DNA of 64,000 bases. It comes from Anolis sagrei. Its lineage: Eukaryota > Chordata > Lepidosauria > Squamata > Anolidae. Of this stretch, positions 43,975 to 54,100 are shown one piece after another; the first letter of the stretch is position 1; every line of letters begins with the position of its first letter. A program made the position numbers and the translations under genes. The notes under the pieces were generated by a model. That model worked only from the letters and a program-made list of their open reading frames with translations, was not told the origin of the DNA and did not search any database. Where the stretch lies: positions 19,838,545-19,902,544 of the forward strand of contig NC_090025.1 of the NCBI RefSeq assembly GCF_037176765.1, given 5' to 3'.

Positions 43975-44165
43975 TGTTATCACACCAGGGCATTAAAGTG
44001 GGCAGTCCTGCATTTCTGTTGCCTGCAGAATTCTGGGAAATGTAGTTTAGGGTGGGCCTTTTGAATTCTTAGCTACAAAGGTCCTTGCCTTCCCAAACAA
44101 CATTTCCCAGAATTCTGTAGGTGTCATAACTGTGGGACTGCCCACTCTAAAGACCTGGGTTGGAG
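43975..44165. mobile_element. MITE with inverted halves
   Basis: 'aagtgggcagtcc' near 43997 pairs with 'ggactgcccact' near 44133. 'cagaattctgggaaatg' pairs with 'catttcccagaattctg'. Non-coding, probably hAT-derived. Confidence 0.6.
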
Positions 44166-44639
44166 ACATTCATATATGATGCTGTTCTTCCTTCCTACTA
44201 CATTGTTTTTCTATTCTTTCTTCTGTCCTGATATTTGTTATTTATAAATTCCCTGCACAGATTCTATCAGGTTTAGGAATTGTTCCCAGACCTTGATAAA
44301 GTGTTTTGTATTTCTTCTTTGTTCATCATTGCTAATTTATCCATTTATGAACAAATAAACTGGCCCCATTTTCCAACAAATCAGGAAAGGGAGTTGGAAG
44401 TCTGAATACCCAACAGAACTGCATAAAATGTCATGTATATTTCTGTGGATTTGTGTATATACCTTTTGAAGTGTATTGTTTGCACTTGCATCCTATTTGG
44501 CCAAATCAATCAATAAATCATAATTCAACCCAAAGCACTTGTTCTCAATCTGGGCTGATCTGGTTTAGCAGAAGCTCACCAGGCACAGACGCCCTTATCT
44601 GCGGTCCTAGCTGAAATCTCTGCAATATGGCAAGAATCA

Positions 44640-44990
44640 ATCAGGAAATGGGCAGAATGTTTTAAGCTGAAGTACAGAGACACTTTCTAAGATAAATAGA
44701 AGCAGCTCTGACAAATGCTGGAAATGGAGCCTAGTTTTGGAATATTTTACCATATGTGGTGGTCTTGCAAAATATCCTGAAATATGGGATTATATTATAT
44801 TTATGCTGGAAATTATTGTTAAGGTTAAATTTGAGACCCAGGTTTTGTTTGTTGGGAATGCAAAATGACTGTTTAGAAAGAACATTGGGAGCATACTACA
44901 ACATATGACAACAGCCACAAGAATTGTATATACCCAAGGATATGCCAGGTTAGCCCAATGTAAGAATGGTTAATAAATAAAAATACCTTT
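44640..44990 (+). repeat. Possible L1 LINE ORF2 3' fragment
   Basis: Conceptual reading gives a Cys-Trp-Lys-Trp run ('tgctggaaatggagcc') and then 'atgtggtggtcttgcaaaa', resembling the C-terminal Cys-rich part of L1 ORF2. It is broken, short and diverged. Confidence 0.4.
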
Positions 44991-44994
44991 TTAA

Positions 44995-46270
44995 AAAAAT
45001 GGGGAGAATGTAAAGGCAGTGTTGCAAGCTGGTGACTCACAGCTCACCTATTAACTCCTAAGAGAAGCCACTAAAGCGGAAACCCTGCTGAGAACCGTCA
45101 CAGTGATGTTTGGGAGAATTTTTAAAAATAAATAAATACTTTTCTTCTTAGTGTTCTATAAGACTTGGTTTTTCAAACCACCTTGGGAGAAGCCCTTCCT
45201 GGCAGCTATTCCTAACATTTATGTGGGTGTGATGAGGAAGTGGCTGAGCTGTGTGTGGGGAAAGTGAGGAAGTTACTTGCTCCTCTCATGGCTCTTCTTC
45301 TGCTTGGATAAGCTCTCCCTGCCTCCAGTTTCTTGTGTCTCTAACAGGATGTGGCTAGGGTTTATTTCAGTCTTCACTGGGTGCAGCTGACAATGGAAGT
45401 GTTCTTAATGCCTCTTCATGGGGATGGAAGCATCTGTCTATTTCCAACCCATGTACCTTGCTGCATTTATCCATTCATAAGTTGGATCATTCTCATTTTC
45501 ACATGCAACTGTTTTAAAAAATTGTATTAAATGTGTTTAAATTACAGGTATAATGCTTTTAGTATAATTTAAAAACTTTCCATTCAGATGGAATATGACG
45601 ACTTCTGAATGTTTTTCAAATTATTATTTCTGCATAGAAATAATGTATTTTGCATAAAATATTAGGCTAAGCTGATTCTCATTTTAAAAAGTCAGGCAGA
45701 GCCCATGGGGCTTGAATGCAGCTGATGAAGTTGACCTTAACCTACAAAAGCTTATGTTGCCAACTTCCTCCTTTCAGTTAGTCCCAAATAAGCTATATGA
45801 TCCCTTTGCATACAGATATACCCCAATTACACTTTCTGAACTCCAGGTACACAAGCCCCAAATGAATATGAGCTGAATCCCATAGGCTGATACATAACTC
45901 AGGTCGTAACTAAGTTACTTCTTCTGGCCCAGCCATCCCAAATCTAATGGAAAAGTCATTCAACCATGTTCTTACTGTCAGTAGATTGGACCACCTTCTC
46001 TTCATGCACCTGATGCCTAGTAAATTAGGTTGGGTAGGGGAGTTAGAGTTGTGACATTTCACACATAACAATAACAACAACAACAACAATAGTGTGGTTT
46101 TCTGGCATTGTATATTTCTGCTGCATCTGTGCCTATTCATTTGTATTTTGATTCTGTAGCCCACTTGTCGATGGATGTCCAGAATCAGCAGCATCCACCA
46201 CTGTCCTTTTTACCCTGGGTGATGACCGATCGGGTATAGACTTTGTTTTGGTTTGTTTCTCCATAGTGCT
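44995..46270. other. Intergenic DNA, no gene seen
   Basis: No exon or repeat end was recognised. A short (CAA)n run at 46068-46089 produces a Leu-rich antisense frame that is not a gene. Confidence 0.4.
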
Positions 46271-46274
46271 AATG

Positions 46275-46465
46275 GGTTAGTTGCTCTACCTTCAAGTCAT
46301 TTCTCATTCATGGTGACCCTAAGGCCATATCATGAGGGGTTTGGGGGGGGGGGGGAGGAAGGGTGCTGAGAGTGTGTGATTTGCCCAAGGTCATCCAATG
46401 AGTTTCTACTTTCTATTGCTGAGTGGAGAATTGAACCCTAGTCTCCAGAGTCTCACTGCTGTACA
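46275..46465 (-). repeat. MIR-like tRNA-derived SINE
   Basis: Same layout as 43255-43445, with 'ccttcaagtcatttctcattcatggtgaccctaagg' and 'gattgaaccctagtctccagagtc'-type head. A poly-G run (46342-46355) sits inside it. Confidence 0.6.
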
Positions 46466-46639
46466 ATGCAGTTTCAGGGTGCAGTTTAACAGCATTGAAT
46501 TGCATTACAAAAAAGTAATGAAGATAAACTGCATTCTGGAACTACGTTATTTGGCAGTGTAGGACCACCCATTGTCCAAAATTCAGCCACTATATCATCT
46601 AGGCTCCCCCTTAACTGAATGATAGCTATGACACTTAAA

Positions 46640-47225
46640 ATTTATTTATTATTTACTACATTTATATACCGCTTTTATCCCCCTAAGGGAACACAAAGCA
46701 GTTTCCAACATTATAAAGGCAAAATTCAATGCTGAACATACATGTGAAAACCAAAAGATCATAGCAAGACAATAACACATAATTATGAATTAACCTGGAG
46801 CCCTCGGTGGTACAGTGGGTTAAACTGCTGAGCCACTGAACTTGCTGATTGAAAAGTCACAGGTTCAAATCCGGGGAGCAACATGAGTTCCCGCTGTTCG
46901 CCCCACCTTCTGCCAACCTAGCAGTTCAAAGACATGCAAATATGAGTAGAGCAATAGGTACCACTCCAGTGGGAAGGTAACAGCACTCCATGCGGTTATG
47001 CCGGCCACATGGCCTTGGAAGTGTCTATGGACAACACTGGCTCTTTGGCTTAGAAAGGGAGATGAGCACCAATCCCTAGAGTCGGACATGACTGGATTTA
47101 ATGTCAGGGGAAAACTTTTGTCTTTACTTATAAATTAACCTGACCAAATTAAAACATAAACATAAAAGAACATTTAGGCATAAAGCATAAAATTAATCAC
47201 CAATAATATAATAGCATTTATATTA
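46640..47225 (-). repeat. L2-type LINE 3' end, split by a Sauria SINE
   Basis: 46640-46797 ('tttatttattatttactacatttatataccgc') and 47133-47225 form the A/T-rich 3' end of an L2-type element on the minus strand, interrupted by the SINE. Confidence 0.6.
46798..47132 (+). mobile_element. Sauria SINE with 10-bp target duplication
   Basis: Complete head, body and tail. AATTAACCTG flanks both sides exactly (46788-46797 and 47133-47142). It is inserted in an L2 3' end. Confidence 0.9.
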
Positions 47226-47336
47226 AAGCCCACTGATAAACAACACAATTTTAGAACAGTTATTAAAATCACGCCATCCACAATCAAGTCTGTAGTCAAA
47301 GTGGTACAATTATCTAGTGTGAAAGAGACCTTAAAC

Positions 47337-47448
47337 CAGTGGCTCTCAACCTGTGGGTCCCCAGATGTTTTGGTCTTCAGCTCCCAGAAATCCTAACAGC
47401 TGGTAAACTGGCCAAAAAATCTGGGGACCCACAGGTTGAGAACCACTG
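47337..47448. mobile_element. hAT-type MITE with perfect 8-bp duplication
   Basis: Palindrome starting CAGTGGCTCTCAACCTGTGG and ending CAGGTTGAGAACCACTG. CCTTAAAC lies on both sides (47329-47336 and 47449-47456). It lies about 700 bp upstream of the DMP1 promoter. Confidence 0.9.
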
Positions 47449-48156
47449 CCTTAAACCATGAACTAAGTTTAAATTAATTTTCAGTATTCCTTGTTGAATA
47501 GTCATCTATTTCTTTGCTACTTCATGCAGAAGTGTCAGGTCATTTTTCAGTTTAAAATTTAAAGTTACATCTAAAGAACAGCTTATATTTTCAGCCAAAG
47601 CATATGGTCATAGTGGAAGACTTAATGAAAATCTCAGCATTGCCATCAGTTTCCTCCCTTGTCTGCAACAGGGAGTTTTGTCACATCACAGCCACAAAGG
47701 GCAGATTCAGCAGTTTGCTTGTAATTTAGAAGCTGTCACAACTTTCAAGCATCCTCCTACATAGTGGCTGTAAGGCAAGAAGATCTGGTAGCCCACAAAA
47801 GGATTCTGCTGAAGGCATAACCCTTGGGAGTATCTTGGCACAAACTGTCTGCTTATACAATACATACATTAGCAGGAAGCAAACCCGACTTGGGTATGAC
47901 AGCATTCTGACTATATTTATGGGTGACATTGCGATTGTTTGTATTCATAAACCTGTACGCCTATGAAATGGCATAAATTAAGAAATCCAAATGAACCCTT
48001 AGCAAGATCTCTCATTAAATGCAAACTGGTCTAGTCATTTTGGGAACCACAGTTTATTTTTAGGGGAAAATATGCATCTGGAGGCAGAAGGGAAGTGTAG
48101 GCAGGATAGAGGGCTGGTGACACCTTCTGACATCATCTTCTTCCTCCCGGCTGTTG

Positions 48157-48192
48157 ATTGGCTCCCTTCTGAACTGAAGCAGAGTTTAAATT
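48157..48192 (+). promoter_or_regulatory. DMP1: DMP1 promoter core: inverted CCAAT and TATA-like box
   Basis: ATTGG at 48157-48161 precedes TTTAAATT at 48185-48192 by 28 bp, almost the spacing found before DSPP. Bases 48173-48192 are identical to DSPP 28306-28325, while the bases just outside differ. Transcription would start near 48215. Confidence 0.7.
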
Positions 48193-48214
48193 CATGCACT
48201 TTCACTCAAAATGC

Positions 48215-48304
48215 CAAAAAGTGCTTATTGAGAATCAGGTGCAACATTTATCTACAGTGGTGGAGCAATATTCAAAATTCCCTGGAGGAAACCTAAAATT
48301 GCAG
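48215..48304 (+). other. DMP1: DMP1 exon 1, non-coding (predicted)
   Basis: Inferred from the promoter core and the donor ATTGCAG|GTAAAA at 48304/48305. Intron 1 would run to 51083. An alternative donor lies at about 48236 (ATCAG|GTGCAA). The first exon of mammalian DMP1 is also non-coding. Confidence 0.55.
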
Positions 48305-48417
48305 GTAAAACTTAAATTATTTTCCTTGTCCTGTTGTTTGTATGTATGCAAGCCAGCATGAGTAGTACCTACTTCTTGGCATTGTATTGATAAGAAGTCC
48401 TAACAAATAAGATGTGC

Positions 48418-48632
48418 ATTGGGTGCATCTACACTGTAGAATTAATCCAGTTTGATATGACTTTAACTGCCATGGGTCAACAATATGGAATTGTTGAGCC
48501 ATAGCTTTACAATGTTTTTAGCCTTCTTTGCCAAACTCTCTCAACTACAATGGCTAGGATTCAATATCATTGAACTATGACAGTTAAATTGGCACCAAAT
48601 AGCATTAATTCTAGTGTAGATGCAACCTTTGA
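48418..48632. mobile_element. MITE with inverted ends
   Basis: 'gggtgcatctacactgtagaattaat' at the left and 'attaattctagtgtagatgcaacc' at the right are near-perfect inverses. In DMP1 intron 1. Related ends occur near 62160. Confidence 0.75.
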
Positions 48633-48699
48633 GTGCTGAAGAATGAAAATGTTAGATCATTATCATTATTATTTGGTCCTTCGAATATGTAAATGGGTC

Positions 48700-48890
48700 T
48701 TCAAGTCAACTTATGGTCACCTCATGGGTTTCATAGGGTTTTCTCTGGCAAGGAATATTCAGGGGTGGTTTTGCCATTTCCTTCCAGTGAAATAGAGCAC
48801 ACAGAACCTGGTATTAATTAGTGATCTTCCATCCAACTACCCTCTTTAACTTCCAAGATCAGATAGGACCTAGTACCTGTAGGTTATTTG
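48700..48890. repeat. SINE-like interspersed repeat, degraded
   Basis: 'cttcaagtcaacttatggtcacctcatgggtttcatagggttttctctggcaaggaat...ggtggttttgccatttcctt' is a diverged copy of a family also visible at 1345-1520. In DMP1 intron 1. Confidence 0.5.
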
Positions 48891-49249
48891 GGACCTTACA
48901 TAATGCCAAGTGAAATATTGAATTTGAAAGATCCTTTTTATTGGTAAGGGAAATGATAATTAAAATTGTTCACCGGCATGCTGGTTTTAAAGAAATGAAA
49001 AGAAATACCAATTTGAATGCACACAACAATAATGAATAAGTGGATTTGTACCTCTAATGTAGAAGTGTGAGCACTGCTTATAATGTGCATTTTTTCAGGT
49101 TTTATGCCCTCTGATTGAAGAACATGGCTGAACTTATTGCTGATTCATGTGTATACATTTATCTTTTGATATTGTGCCATCAGTTAATTTGTAATTCTGA
49201 TTATTTCCATCCAGATATATGAAGCATCCTTGTAAAAATACTGTTGATT

Positions 49250-49520
49250 GAGGCCCATCCACACTACATTTTAATAGCTCTATTATTCCACTTTAACAAC
49301 CATGGTTCCATCCTATGGAATCCTGGGATTTGTAGTCTGTTGCATCAAATTCTAAATGCTCCACCCAAAACTGAAAATCCCAGGATTCCATAGGACAGAA
49401 ACATGGGAAATAAAGTGAAATGATAGCAATATAGGGTTGTTGTAGGGCTTTTGGGGCTATATGGCCATGGTCTAGAAGCATTCACTCCTAATAGCAATAT
49501 AATTTCATAGTGTGAATTGG
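49250..49520. mobile_element. MITE, probably hAT, with an inserted fragment
   Basis: 'tcctatggaatcctgggatttgtag' pairs with 'aaaatcccaggattccatagga', and the outer 'catccacactac' pairs with 'catagtgtgaattgg'. Within it, 49435-49480 matches the unclassified repeat at 26540. In DMP1 intron 1. Confidence 0.5.
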
Positions 49521-50281
49521 TTCTTTGTTTAAATCAGCTGAAAATAAATTTCTGCCTATTCTGATTACTATAACAGAAGATTAATGCCAGGTTCTACTGC
49601 ACAAATGAGAAATATAGCAGATGGCATTCAATAACCACTGGTGGCAACCTTATTCTCATTAAGGGGCACCTTAAACCAAAACAGGGATCAAGAATGTTTG
49701 TTGCCCACCTATAATTTCAAGAAAAATCAAGTTCCCTGAGGGAATTTTGGAAAAACCCTAAAAATGATCTCTAGAAAATTCAGTTTTTGTGGTTGTTTTG
49801 TTTTATTTACTTATGCCTAGCTTATCTGACTTAATTGGCTCATTTCACATAAACATATCATTAGCTTTGAACAAAATGTTTGCTGAAACATTATGATGAA
49901 GGAATCCAACTCTCTTCTTTCCATGTTATTTTCCCTTTGGGGATCATAGACTATTCTTTAACTATACCCTTTTAAGAATGCTGGGGTCAACTGGTGAGGC
50001 AGGCCAATCTGCTTTCCTCTTTTCTCTATGTTTTGATGTTCACATACACTCAGTATAGGATTTTGGAAACAGTTATTGTATGCCCTGTCTGTTCTAAACA
50101 GGCAGATGTGGCTGCCATAGGATCAGCTAGAGCTGAATGCCATTTGTACCCAGCTCAGTCCTTAACACAATATTTACTCCAGACACATGGTTGCAAACTG
50201 GCACTAAAAATCTGGTGCTCCAGCCCTCCTTAAACATCTCCCAATGTTGATGCTACTATGAAAAAAACCCTCCATCAAGAC

Positions 50282-50696
50282 CAGTGGTTCCCATCCTGTG
50301 GGCTGTGGCCTACTGGTAGACCACAAGAGCTAAAATAAAGGCTGTGAGACATGCGGGGAAAATTGGCATGGGGGTGTGTGCTACCATTGGAGGAGAGCGA
50401 AAGAGAGAAGGAGAGGGAGAAAAAGAAGTAAGGAAGGAGAGCCAGTGTATTAATCCTTGCCCTTCCCAGCTCTTCCTCAGCCTTGGGAAGCTTCCCAGGC
50501 CAGGGCAGAGAAGAGTCACGGAGCAGCAATTTTCTGCAATGCAATTTTCTGAATCAGCACTCCAAATAATCAAATTGAATCTAAAGTTGACCAAAAACTG
50601 ATTTGTAACCCTTTTATACTAATGTTGGAGAGTGGTCCCTGGTCATGTGGTTCGTGGTCAAGTGGTCCCTGGTCAAAAAAAGGTTGAGAACCACTG
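50282..50696. mobile_element. hAT-type non-autonomous transposon
   Basis: Starts CAGTGGTTCCCATCCTGTGG and ends AGGTTGAGAACCACTG. The flanks ATCAAGAC and ATCTAGAC differ by one base (7 of 8). It shares an internal block with 9740-9800. In DMP1 intron 1, about 390 bp before exon 2. Confidence 0.8.
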
Positions 50697-51083
50697 ATCT
50701 AGACACTGGACAAGAAGGAAAGAAGAAATGAATTGGTGTAAAAAAAAACTTGCCAAAAAGAAGTTTCTTTGTCAGAGGCTTTGTTTCTAGAGATACACCT
50801 GCAAATTAACAAAGTAAAGTTGTCCATTGGCTTTCCAAATCTGGCTTTCCAAAAACCTCCGGTAAACCGGAATTCACCTATGCCAAGGATGGAAATTGTT
50901 CAGCTCTCATTTTTTGTTGGACTGCAAATCTCAGCAACCCTTACCAGCATAAGCAAGTGGTGAAAAATATTGGGAGCTGATGTCCACCAACATTTGTCCA
51001 CATGGTTCCCACCCCTGATTTATGATATTTTTAATTATTGCTTACTTTTCTGTTTTAACTCTCTTGTTTTGATCTCGTTATAG

Positions 51084-51154
51084 GTACTACGATGCATACA
51101 AAGAGGACCAGTCTTTTATTTATCTCCCTGTGGGCTTTATCCCAGGCTCGTCCT
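51084..51154 (+). CDS. DMP1: DMP1 exon 2: start codon and signal peptide
   Basis: The acceptor CGTTATAG ends at 51083; ATG is at 51092 and 21 codons run to Pro at the donor CCT|GTAAGT. The basic start M-H-T-K-R-T, hydrophobic core L-L-F-I-S-L-W-A-L and ending Q-A-R-P follow the SIBLING pattern. The start resembles the DSPP start in this window. Confidence 0.95.
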
Positions 51155-54100
51155 GTAAGTATTTTTTTAAAAAAATAGCATGGAAACTATGACTAGCTTC
51201 TAGGTGGCATGCATGGGCTTTTTTTGCTTTTCTTCTGAATCAAAAGGATGCAAAAGCAGTTGGGTTGGGTTGGATTGAGTTTGGTTGGGTTGGGCATAGC
51301 TAACTTTCGTCTCAAGAGTTTCTGTGGCAGTGGATACCTTCAGGCCTACATTCATAGTCTCTCTTTGTAATTATTCTAGGTGTCCAGGCACCACGGTGCC
51401 CATCACATGAGCTCTGAAGAACATTGGGTAAGCAGACCATCTTGATTTTGCTGTACCAAATTCTTGCCACGAAATGATCTTAAATGTCAACAGCAAGAAA
51501 AAAAATACAAAAGGAGAGGTTGCTGGCTTGGATGTCAGCGGTACAGAGAATCTACTGTATTTTGGTCAGAACTTTAAGGGAGCCATCCAAGATGCCAAAC
51601 CCAAAAACACGTTCAGTAACTTGGATGGCTCCAATAAAGTTCTGACTAAAATCCACAGGCTATTCATTGTACCATTGACATGAACATCGCCAGCTACTAT
51701 TGATAGTATTATTATTTATTGTTTGTTTAATTTTTATCTCCTTTCACCTGGTATGAAACCCAAAACAGAACATAACACCTTAAAACACTATAGTATTAAA
51801 AGAACTCTCAAAATAAAAGTTTAAATACAATTAAACTATCTTTGATTTCAAAATGTAAGTTAAAAACACAAGTTAAATTAGCATTATAAGAAAATAAAAA
51901 TGAAAAAATAAAAACACGATACCTCTTCCCCATTAGAAGCCCTACCTGCTCTCTATCCATATATATATATCAGTAATTTTTAAAAAACACAAGGCATAAA
52001 TGCATCATACTTCTGTCCAAATATAGAAAGGCCTATTTCAATGCCGGTTTACCAATCATTGTTATTCTATATCTTCTTGTCATTTCTGATTTACAGCAAC
52101 TCTAAGGCAATTTTTTCATGGGGTTTTCTTGGCAAGATTTGTTCAGAGGCATCTGCTTTTGCCTTCCTCTGGGGCTGAGAAAGTGTGCAGTCTCTTCTAC
52201 AGTGTGCATTATTTCTCATTAGAAACGTTTGTATGTCCTAATCTTCAGCAGTGAAATGTTAAGTGATATTGTGCAATGTGTAGATGACAAATCACACATT
52301 GCACAATCAAAATCTCACTGTTGTGAGATCTGATATGATTTGATTGTTTGCTGTCATGTCAGTTGTAGCTTTCCTTAATGTGCTTTCATTTCATTCCTTT
52401 GCATAGGATACCATAGGTGAGAGGAACCTGAACTATATAGCTGATTCTGCAGATGTGAGCGATGAAGACAGAGGGAGCAGGCAAAGCAAAAGTGAAGAAC
52501 ATGTGAGCACCAGCCATGAGAACAGTGAAGGCGACACATTTCTCCGAAAGGTTTCCAGTGGTAGTTTTGAGAGCTACCCAATAGATAACCATGACTGGAG
52601 CACCCGTGACAATGATGATGATAATTATTTCAGAGTCCACCAAGTGATCCATAGGAATTGGGCAGATGATGCTGATTCTCATGAACATTCTGATCTGAAA
52701 CAAATGAACGAGGACACCTCTGATGATCAGATTGTTGACAAAATTTCTCTGGTAGGTATTAAAAACATTCCTGTATAAAACCTGAAATAGAAGTAGATGC
52801 AATTGTTCATCCATCATTTCAGTACCTGACAGTTCAGTATCTTCTAAGAAACACAAATGGTTCTAGAGCAGTGGTTCTCAACCTGTGGGTCCCCAGATGT
52901 TTTGGCCTTCAACTCCCAGAAATCCAAAACAGCTGGTAAACTGGCTGGGATTTCTGGGAGTTGTAGGCCAAAACATGTGGTGACCCACAGGTTGAGAACC
53001 ACTGCTCTAGAGGCATCCCAAATAATTCACTATAAGAATGGATTTCCTCCTGTTGCAGTATTGGTTTAACTTGAGTCTTTGAACAAGTTAGTAGAGTTAT
53101 TCTCATGTAGTTGGATTTGCCAATCCCTTGTGTAAACATCAAATTCAGGCATCTCAGGAGGAACTGCTACGGCGGTTTCTTCTCAACATGCATAACAAAC
53201 ATGCAGAGGTTTTGGATGGAGGTAGTCACACACTCTAACAGATAAGTCAAGGCACCCCCCTTTGAACAAATCTTGCCAAGAAAATCTCATGATAAGGTTA
53301 CTTTAGTGTCCTTACAAGTCAGAAATAAGTTGAAGTCATGCAGCACACACACACACACAGCCCAATTGAATAATCCATGGGTGATTTCAGTGTTGTAGAC
53401 TCATTCTTTGTTTTCTATTTGAGTGTCCTTTATTCAACAATGAAAAGGCTTTGGAGATTTTCCAAGAATTCCAAAATTTCAGCATTTTGCCCCATTTTAA
53501 TATCATTTGGTTCTTCCTTCCTTCGTGTGTTACTGTCATATACATTTATACCAATAAAACCAACAAGGTTTAGATCCAGTTGCCAGTCTCAATATCAATT
53601 GACTCTTTGAACCAATTTCTGAATAGTAAGTCAAACCTTTTATAAACATCAATGCTTCTATAGATGTGATTAGCAACTGAGTCTATGCCTTCTTGTGATT
53701 TCTACAATTTGGTTATTTGAGGAGTGGTTTTTCTCTTACCCATGGACATATCACTAATGCACATGTCAGTAAAAAAAGTATTGTAGAGAAATGTAGGAAG
53801 TAAAAGTGTTGCAAATATTGCATGTCCAGAATTCAGAAATCTGTACAATTCCCAATACATCAGGTGCTATTTAATAGCAGAGCCAGCATGTTGAAATGGT
53901 TTGAACATTGACTATGACTCTAGAGACAGGGCTTGATTCCCCACTCAGACATGAAACCCACTGACTGATCTTGAGCATGCCACACACTTTCAGCCCCAGA
54001 AATCCACATGAAAGTTTCATCTTAGAGTCTCCATAAGGAAACACCTTGATAGGAAGGAATGGTTTAGCAACAACACTTTGAAAGAAAGAGGAACTTTGAA

